The notes below the pieces were generated by a model that saw only the letters and a list, made by a program, of their open reading frames with translations, had not been told where the DNA came from and did no database searches. A DNA stretch of 17,994 nt from JACPDD01 sp040900105 (GTDB lineage Bacteria; Patescibacteriota; Microgenomatia; Levybacterales; UBA12049), in contig JBBDZP010000048.1 in the NCBI GenBank assembly GCA_040900105.1, positions 1 to 17,994 of the forward strand, in the 5' to 3' direction. The translations under genes were made by a program, and so were the position numbers. This document shows, piece by piece, positions 14,094 to 17,994 of the stretch. Position 1 is the stretch's first letter. The number at the start of each line of letters is the position of its first letter.

Positions 14094-15130
14094 CAACTTT
14101 GATCGCTCCCCCAAAGTTTTTTCAAATCTGTTTCAACGTGGGTTTTAAGAGGTTTCCACCAAGATTCATTGTTTTTGTACCACTGAACAGTTTTCTCAAG
14201 CCATTCATCAAAACTGTGCTCAGGCGAAAACCCTAACTCATTTTTTATTTTTGACCAGTCAAGAGCATATCTTCTATCGTGCCCGGGCCTGTCTTTCACA
14301 AATTCCATAGAGTTTTCATCTTTACCCATGATCTTAATTATCTTTCTTATAACCTCAAGGTTGTTAATATCTTCCGTTAGGCCACCTACGCAGTAGGTTT
14401 CACCCGCTTTTCCATCTCTGAGCACAGCTTCTATTGCTTTTACGTGATCGTTCACATGAATCCAGTCACGCACATATAAACCGTCTCCATACACGGGAGC
14501 CTTTCCTCCTTCAATAATGTTAGTAATAGCAAGCGGAATGAATTTCTCCGGAAATTGGTAGGGACCAAAGTTATTTGAAGCATTTGTAATAGTTATAGGC
14601 AAACCATAAGTTATAAAATACACCCTTACCAAATGATCTGATCCTGCTTTACTTGCCGAATAAGGACTCCTGGGATTATAATTTGTTCGTTCACTAAATT
14701 TACCCGTATCATCAAGACTGAGCGCTCCAAAGACCTCGTCTGTTGAAATATGATGGAACCTTTTTATATTATTTTTCAAAGCTGCATTCAGAAGTACCTG
14801 AGTTCCTATAACATTTGTCATAACAAAATCTGAAGGTCGGCTGATTGAGCGGTCTACATGGCTTTCCGCTGCAAAATGGACAACCGTATCAACCCCCTGC
14901 ATTACTTCATTTACGAGACCTGCGTCAGTTATATCTCCTTTTATAAATTTATAACTGGGGTTTTCCTCTATGGATTTAAGATTGGCGAGGTTTCCGGCGT
15001 AGGTTAGCTTATCAAGATTAATAATCTGATCTTCAGGATGGTTTTTTATCCAGTAAAGAATAAAATTTGAACCAATAAACCCAGCACCGCCCGTTACGAG
15101 AATTTTTTTTCTGGTATTTTCCGTAGTCAT
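14093..15130 (-). CDS. rmlB: dTDP-glucose 4,6-dehydratase
   Basis: A 345-aa extended SDR that converts dTDP-glucose to dTDP-4-keto-6-deoxyglucose. It has GGAGFIGSNF (14-23), LDKLTYAGNL (39-48), FAAESHVDRSI (86-96), the catalytic STDEVFG (129-135: Thr130, Asp131, Glu132), Tyr157 and Lys161 in YSASK, NNFGPYQFPEKFIPL, and DRPGHDRRYALD. These are textbook RmlB motifs. The N-terminal MTTENTRKK extension before ILVTGG is a few residues longer than usual, with no clear ribosome site. Upstream, between it and rmlA, lies a broken start of another SDR. It is linked to rmlD by a one-base stop/start overlap. Confidence 0.95.
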   Translation of the reverse strand: MTTENTRKKILVTGGAGFIGSNFILYWIKNHPEDQIINLDKLTYAGNLANLKSIEENPSYKFIKGDITDAGLVNEVMQGVDTVVHFAAESHVDRSISRPSDFVMTNVIGTQVLLNAALKNNIKRFHHISTDEVFGALSLDDTGKFSERTNYNPRSPYSASKAGSDHLVRVYFITYGLPITITNASNNFGPYQFPEKFIPLAITNIIEGGKAPVYGDGLYVRDWIHVNDHVKAIEAVLRDGKAGETYCVGGLTEDINNLEVIRKIIKIMGKDENSMEFVKDRPGHDRRYALDWSKIKNELGFSPEHSFDEWLEKTVQWYKNNESWWKPLKTHVETDLKKLWGSDQS

Positions 15131-15161
15131 AATTTTCGTCTAAGTTTAAATCAGAAATGAG

Positions 15162-15212
15162 CTAAGGTTGGTGCTGGGTAAACCCGGCTCCACCTGTTAC
15201 AAAAAGTTTCAT
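15162..15212 (-). pseudogene. Truncated SDR start (relic of an epimerase/dehydratase gene)
   Basis: On the minus strand, an ATG at 15212 opens a 16-codon frame reading MKLFVTGGAGFTQHQP and then TAG. The first 11 residues are the standard N-terminus of an extended SDR such as RmlB or GalE, where ILE-GLY-SER would follow. Homology stops abruptly there. The following bases contain ACCCAGCACC (revcomp of 15170-15179), which is the reverse complement of the GGTGCTGGGT Gly-loop codons of rmlB (15079-15088). This suggests a rearrangement at the Gly-loop codons, or an assembly join. It is not likely to be a working gene. Confidence 0.6.
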
Positions 15213-15242
15213 GTTTTTAAAAATAATCCAAAAAGCCCAGCT

Positions 15243-16322
15243 TTAAAGATCGATTTTCGATTTTTCTCCTATAAAAAAACTTATAGCTTCCGAATCTTCA
15301 TCCGAATCAATGATTTCGCTCCCCGGACCAATCAAGCTCATTGCTATCGGTCTTTTTACATTGATAATTTTTACACCCTCCATTAATACCGAATTCTCCA
15401 AGTGACTGTTTTCCATAAAAGAATTATTGCTAATCGAACAATATGGGCCCACATGGGAATTTATTATTTCAACACCATCTCCGATTACCAATGGGCCTTT
15501 TAGCTTTGAATTTATAATTCTACAATCCTTTCCTATAGAAACCTTCCCTTCAATCTCCGTTTCCGAATCCAGTTTTGATCCAATATTTGAATCTTTAGAT
15601 ATATCAAGAAGATATTTGTTTGCGTCTAACCAATCATCAAATTTGCCTGGATCCATCCATTTTCCCTCATACTCAATAACATCAACCTTGTAGCCATGCT
15701 GTATAAGCCAGTTAAAAGGTGCGCCAATTTCAAGCTCTCCTCTTGCGGAAGGAACAATTTTATCTTCTCCTTTAAAACATTTGAAAACATTACTGTCAAA
15801 AAAGTAAATTCCCGGTATTGCAAAGTCGTGCGGAGGATTTTCCGGCTTTTCAACATATTCAAGCAAGCGTTTATTTTTATCAAAGTATGGAACACCAAGG
15901 CGTCGATTGTCTTTATGATGAACCATTGTAATAAGCCCGTTAGGCTTTTTTTTCAAAAAATGATTCAATGCTTTCTTAATACCTTCAATAAAAATATTAT
16001 CACCATTATGAAGCAGGAAAGACTCTCCTCCCAAAGCTTCTTCGCAAACTTGGAAAATATTTGCCATTCCCTTTGGCTCTTCCTGCAATACATAGGTGAA
16101 ATTTGCTCCCCATCTGCTTCCATCTCCAAGATAGCTTTTAACCAGATTTAGATTGCCCGAATTATAAGTAATTAAAATATCTTTTATGCCAGCGTCTACT
16201 ACTGTTTCTATTGGATAGAAAATTAGAGGCTTATTTGCAACAGGAATAAAATGTTTATTTGCGGAAAATGTTATTGGCTGCATGCGCGTGCCGCGTCCGC
16301 CGGTTGGGATAATTGCCTTCAT
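15243..16322 (-). CDS. rmlA: Glucose-1-phosphate thymidylyltransferase, long form with beta-helix domain
   Basis: A 359-aa sugar-phosphate nucleotidyltransferase that makes dTDP-glucose, the substrate of RmlB. The N-terminal Rossmann-like domain shows PTGGRGTRMQP (6-16), Lys23 in SANKHFIPVANKPLIFYPIE, the metal-binding Asp108 in NGDNIF, YVEKPENPP and the WMDPGKFDDWLDAN segment. From about residue 245 on, hexapeptide-type repeats (IGSKLDSETEIEGKVSIG and following) form a left-handed beta-helix, as in the longer StrD-like and archaeal RmlA type rather than the short 290-aa enterobacterial type. The start overlaps the upstream small membrane gene by ATGA (16319-16322). UDP-glucose or other NDP specificity cannot be excluded. 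Confidence 0.88.
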   Translation of the reverse strand: MKAIIPTGGRGTRMQPITFSANKHFIPVANKPLIFYPIETVVDAGIKDILITYNSGNLNLVKSYLGDGSRWGANFTYVLQEEPKGMANIFQVCEEALGGESFLLHNGDNIFIEGIKKALNHFLKKKPNGLITMVHHKDNRRLGVPYFDKNKRLLEYVEKPENPPHDFAIPGIYFFDSNVFKCFKGEDKIVPSARGELEIGAPFNWLIQHGYKVDVIEYEGKWMDPGKFDDWLDANKYLLDISKDSNIGSKLDSETEIEGKVSIGKDCRIINSKLKGPLVIGDGVEIINSHVGPYCSISNNSFMENSHLENSVLMEGVKIINVKRPIAMSLIGPGSEIIDSDEDSEAISFFIGEKSKIDL

Positions 16323-16588
16323 ATTCCAAATGCTCCCGAAATAAAAAATAGCAATGCAGCTAGTCCTAAAGCTGCAATAAGAACATATTCTACCACAATC
16401 TTACTATTAAGACTATGATTTTGATGATGGTGAACTATTCCCCAAACAACGTACAAGATAGCAGTTAGAATTATTATCTCCATTTCAAGGATTCTATTTG
16501 GATATGCAATTTTTAGGCCTATTAACCCCAGCCCGAGTATTAATAGCAAAGAAAAATAATGTCCGGTATGTTTTGTTTTTACAATCAT
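16319..16588 (-). CDS. Small three-helix membrane protein, unknown function
   Basis: An 89-aa hydrophobic protein that I cannot name. Three predicted membrane helices lie at about 11-28, 36-52 and 65-88. A His-rich loop, HHHQNHSLN, sits between helices 2 and 3 (about 53-61) and could bind a metal, though this is only a guess. The short basic N-terminus (MIVKTKHTGH) would be cytoplasmic. Both ends overlap neighbours: TAATG with the CAP-domain gene stop upstream, and ATGA with rmlA downstream. The double overlap strongly supports that it is translated and part of the operon. Similar small proteins occur in candidate-phylum genomes to my recollection. Confidence 0.7.
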   Translation of the reverse strand: MIVKTKHTGHYFSLLLILGLGLIGLKIAYPNRILEMEIIILTAILYVVWGIVHHHQNHSLNSKIVVEYVLIAALGLAALLFFISGAFGI

Positions 16589-17430
16589 TAGATAACAACT
16601 CCTCTAGCAATCAAAAGCCCGGCAAGTAAAAAAGTTATAAAAAACAACACATGGTCCATGTTATGCCCCGATATTCTTAAAATTTTATGTTTTTGCACCA
16701 TCCACATATCTAAAACGAGAACAAGAATAAAAAGGCCTAGTATTCCACTATAGATATTTGAGGAAAGGAACATGCTGTTTATATATGGCTTCACCGAAGT
16801 TGCCGCCTGAACGGATGCAGGGATTGTAGGAGATAGTATTTCAAACCCCGCGGGCGATTGAGCAAGGGATGAATCCCTCCCTCCCAGCTCCTGAACTATT
16901 AAAACTGTTTCCTCTCCTGCAAGCTCTCCTATCATCACCGAGAATCCTACGTCCTGATAACTTGATGAAAGTAAATTCTCTTTATGCTGCTCGCTCTTCA
17001 TCCAAGCATCAACAGCCTCTTCGGCACTGCTAAACCCTTTTGCTAAGTTTTCTCCGGCATAAACATATTCATACCCGGAATTCTGGATAAAAAACCATGG
17101 CGTAGTACCGTCCGGAGAGATATGCGCCCAGTAATCGTTTGAAAACATGTGCTCTGCCTTTTTTTCCGCGGCAGAACTTAAGGACTCATCAAACTTTAGA
17201 GGAGTGACACCGTTTTCCAACCTTTTCTTGTTAACAAGAATGAGCAACTTTTCACTGGTTATGTCTGATGAAATTCCTAAAATCTGAGGGTAGTTTCTTT
17301 TTACTTGAACAAAAAGAAAACTTCCGGCAAAGAGAGTTATTATGAAAAACAGTAGTATGTGATGATGAAGAAGCTTGGAACGGTAGTTATTAGACCGCCG
17401 GGGTAAAAAAAGATGGGCAAAGAAGTTCAT
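16588..17430 (-). CDS. CAP-domain (SCP/PR1-like) membrane protein
   Basis: A 280-aa protein. The basic N-terminus (PRRSNNYRSK) and helix 1 (about 24-43) anchor it. An extracytoplasmic CAP domain follows (about 58-182), with LVNKKRLENGVTPLKFDESL (65-84), YWAHISPDG (100-108, His103), YAGENLAKGF (124-133, Glu127) and WMKSEQHKENLL (143-154, His149); these give the two His and the Glu of the CAP cavity. After a Ser/Pro/Ala-rich linker come two more helices (about 227-246 and 259-279). Bacterial CAP proteins are mostly uncharacterised, with roles suggested in cell-surface binding. Three membrane helices around a CAP domain is a less common layout. It starts 12 bases after tsaB and overlaps the next start by one base. 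Confidence 0.88.
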   Translation of the reverse strand: MNFFAHLFLPRRSNNYRSKLLHHHILLFFIITLFAGSFLFVQVKRNYPQILGISSDITSEKLLILVNKKRLENGVTPLKFDESLSSAAEKKAEHMFSNDYWAHISPDGTTPWFFIQNSGYEYVYAGENLAKGFSSAEEAVDAWMKSEQHKENLLSSSYQDVGFSVMIGELAGEETVLIVQELGGRDSSLAQSPAGFEILSPTIPASVQAATSVKPYINSMFLSSNIYSGILGLFILVLVLDMWMVQKHKILRISGHNMDHVLFFITFLLAGLLIARGVVI

Positions 17431-17442
17431 TAAACTACTATA

Positions 17443-17757
17443 TCATGTGTAGCGGGCCTCGGCAAAGTTACCGATTCTTTTTCCGTTTACCGGAATTTTA
17501 AGAGCAAAGGAAAGTGCATTTGCAATTGCTATTCCAACTCTCAGTCCAGTAAAAGACCCCGGGCCGGTATTAACCTCTATAGCATCTAAGTCTTTCAATG
17601 AAAGTTTATTTTCTAACAAAATTTTTTCAATCATGGGAAGCGTTACTTGTGCTTTGCTGATATCCACCTTTTTCTTTCTTATAAATTCCTTGCCATCTGT
17701 TCTTAGTCCTACTGATATCTCTTTATTATCCGATGTATTTATGATTAGTGTTTTCAT
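17443..17757 (-). CDS. tsaB: TsaB, half-length (tRNA t6A synthesis)
   Basis: A 104-aa protein matching the N-terminal half of TsaB (family about 220-230 aa), the partner of TsaD in making N6-threonylcarbamoyladenosine at tRNA position 37. It has the ASKHA-fold start TLIINTSDNKEISVGL (3-18) and the diagnostic VNTGPGSFTGLRVG (62-75), then stops after VNGKRIGNFAEARYT. Only 12 bases separate it from the CAP gene, so no hidden second half exists. The first lobe, which forms the TsaD interface in larger TsaBs (known of the family), is kept. It overlaps the tsaC stop by ATGA. I think this is a natural short form rather than a fresh truncation. Confidence 0.88.
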   Translation of the reverse strand: MKTLIINTSDNKEISVGLRTDGKEFIRKKKVDISKAQVTLPMIEKILLENKLSLKDLDAIEVNTGPGSFTGLRVGIAIANALSFALKIPVNGKRIGNFAEARYT

Positions 17758-17994
17758 GTCTCTATTTTAACAGCTCCTTCGCGGAGAATTTTCCAGGGCT
17801 TTACCGTACAATCAATAACTGTTGATGTTTTTCCTTCAGAACTCGTTTCTCCTTTCACAACAAAATCCACCAATTTAGTAAGCTCCGTATCCAAATCTTC
17901 TAAGTCGTATGCGGTTTTCTCTCCATGAAAATTGGCAGACGGTCCCAGAATCGGAACGCCCGCTTTTTCAATTATTGAAAGTATTGTTTCATTA
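17754..17994 (-). CDS. tsaC: Threonylcarbamoyl-AMP synthase, C-terminal part (5' end outside window)
   Basis: The last 80 codons of a Sua5/YciO/YrdC-family protein, which makes threonylcarbamoyl-AMP from threonine, bicarbonate and ATP, the first step of tRNA t6A synthesis. The minus-strand translation, entered one base in from the window edge, reads AGVPILGPSANFHGEKTAYD, with the family's PSAN motif, then VDFVVKGE, GKTSTVIDCT and the terminal WKILREGAVK. These correspond to the PSAN..SG..ptt, STVvD and ILREG signatures. The TGA overlaps the tsaB ATG (17754-17757), so both t6A genes are translated together. The N-terminal part lies beyond the right edge. Confidence 0.92.
   Translation of the reverse strand, partial: NETILSIIEKAGVPILGPSANFHGEKTAYDLEDLDTELTKLVDFVVKGETSSEGKTSTVIDCTVKPWKILREGAVKIET

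Noticed and set aside
14094..14114. TTG start for rmlD inside rmlB
   Set aside because: The ATG at 14093 forms a TGATG overlap with the rmlB stop and starts right at the first beta strand.
13828..14148. 106-codon open frame on the + strand opposite rmlD/rmlB
   Set aside because: Shadow of the well-supported SDR genes; no ribosome site and no family resemblance.
15231..15244. AAAGC-TGG..GCTTT mini-hairpin after rmlA as a terminator
   Set aside because: Stem of only five pairs, not GC-rich; the operon appears to continue into rmlB.
15696..16151. 151-codon open frame on the + strand opposite rmlA
   Set aside because: Fully antisense to a clear RmlA with intact motifs; its translation has no recognisable domain and atypical composition.
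1..17994. Code-25 (TGA = Gly) genome
   Set aside because: TGA ends several proteins exactly at family-expected positions with overlaps to the next ATG (uxs, rmlB, tsaC), so TGA is a stop here.

Overview
The window looks like a scaffold from a Candidate Phyla Radiation (Patescibacteria) bacterium, most likely Microgenomates-like. This is inferred from gene content and is not certain. Signs are very compact gene packing (start/stop overlaps of 1-17 bases), AT-leaning composition, small proteins of types familiar from that group (a DUF5679 zinc-ribbon miniprotein, a DUF4446 protein, a three-helix 89-aa membrane protein, a half-length TsaB), and TGA used as an ordinary stop, which argues against the code-25 lineages. 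Two runs of exactly 100 Ns (1102-1201 and 3113-3212) are scaffold gaps. I see no rRNA, tRNA, CRISPR array or transposase.

Layout. Bases 1-1101 (+): the C-terminal part of S-adenosylmethionine synthetase (metK), then a GatB/YqeY protein cut by the first gap. Bases 1202-5496 (-): an operon read right to left, DUF4446 membrane protein, DUF3048 (YerB-like) protein, a winged-helix/nucleotidyltransferase chimera, the second gap, secD, and secF cut by the first gap. Bases 5497-5560: a divergent promoter region. Bases 5561-6011 (+): an 88-aa single-helix membrane protein and the 48-aa DUF5679 protein, closed by a strong bidirectional terminator at 6061-6090.

Bases 6099-17994 (-): one long, almost gapless run read right to left. 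It begins with tsaC (cut by the right edge), tsaB, a CAP-domain membrane protein and a small membrane protein. It continues into a nucleotide-sugar and glycosyltransfer block: rmlA, rmlB, rmlD, ugd, rmd, gmd, a UDP-xylose synthase, a DPM1-like glycosyltransferase fused to GtrA, and a GT39-like membrane glycosyltransferase.

How the genes fit together. rmlA/B/D make dTDP-6-deoxyhexose (rhamnose-type) precursors, with no rmlC in view. gmd+rmd give GDP-D-rhamnose, and ugd+uxs give UDP-glucuronate and UDP-xylose. The GT2-GtrA protein would charge a polyprenyl-phosphate carrier with a sugar, which the GT39-type integral membrane enzyme would use outside the membrane. Together this reads as a cell-surface glycan or protein-glycosylation locus.

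No stretch over 300 bases lacks a gene. The longest sequenced gene-free stretches are 11744-11864, which holds two TTCGAC/CTCAG-type palindromes, and 15131-15242, which holds a broken SDR start that reads like a relic of another epimerase gene. I did not find a clearly new multi-gene system. The most unusual signals are that relic, the palindromic elements placed at gene junctions or inside C-terminal coding ends, and the non-acidic cofactor-loop position in Ugd.
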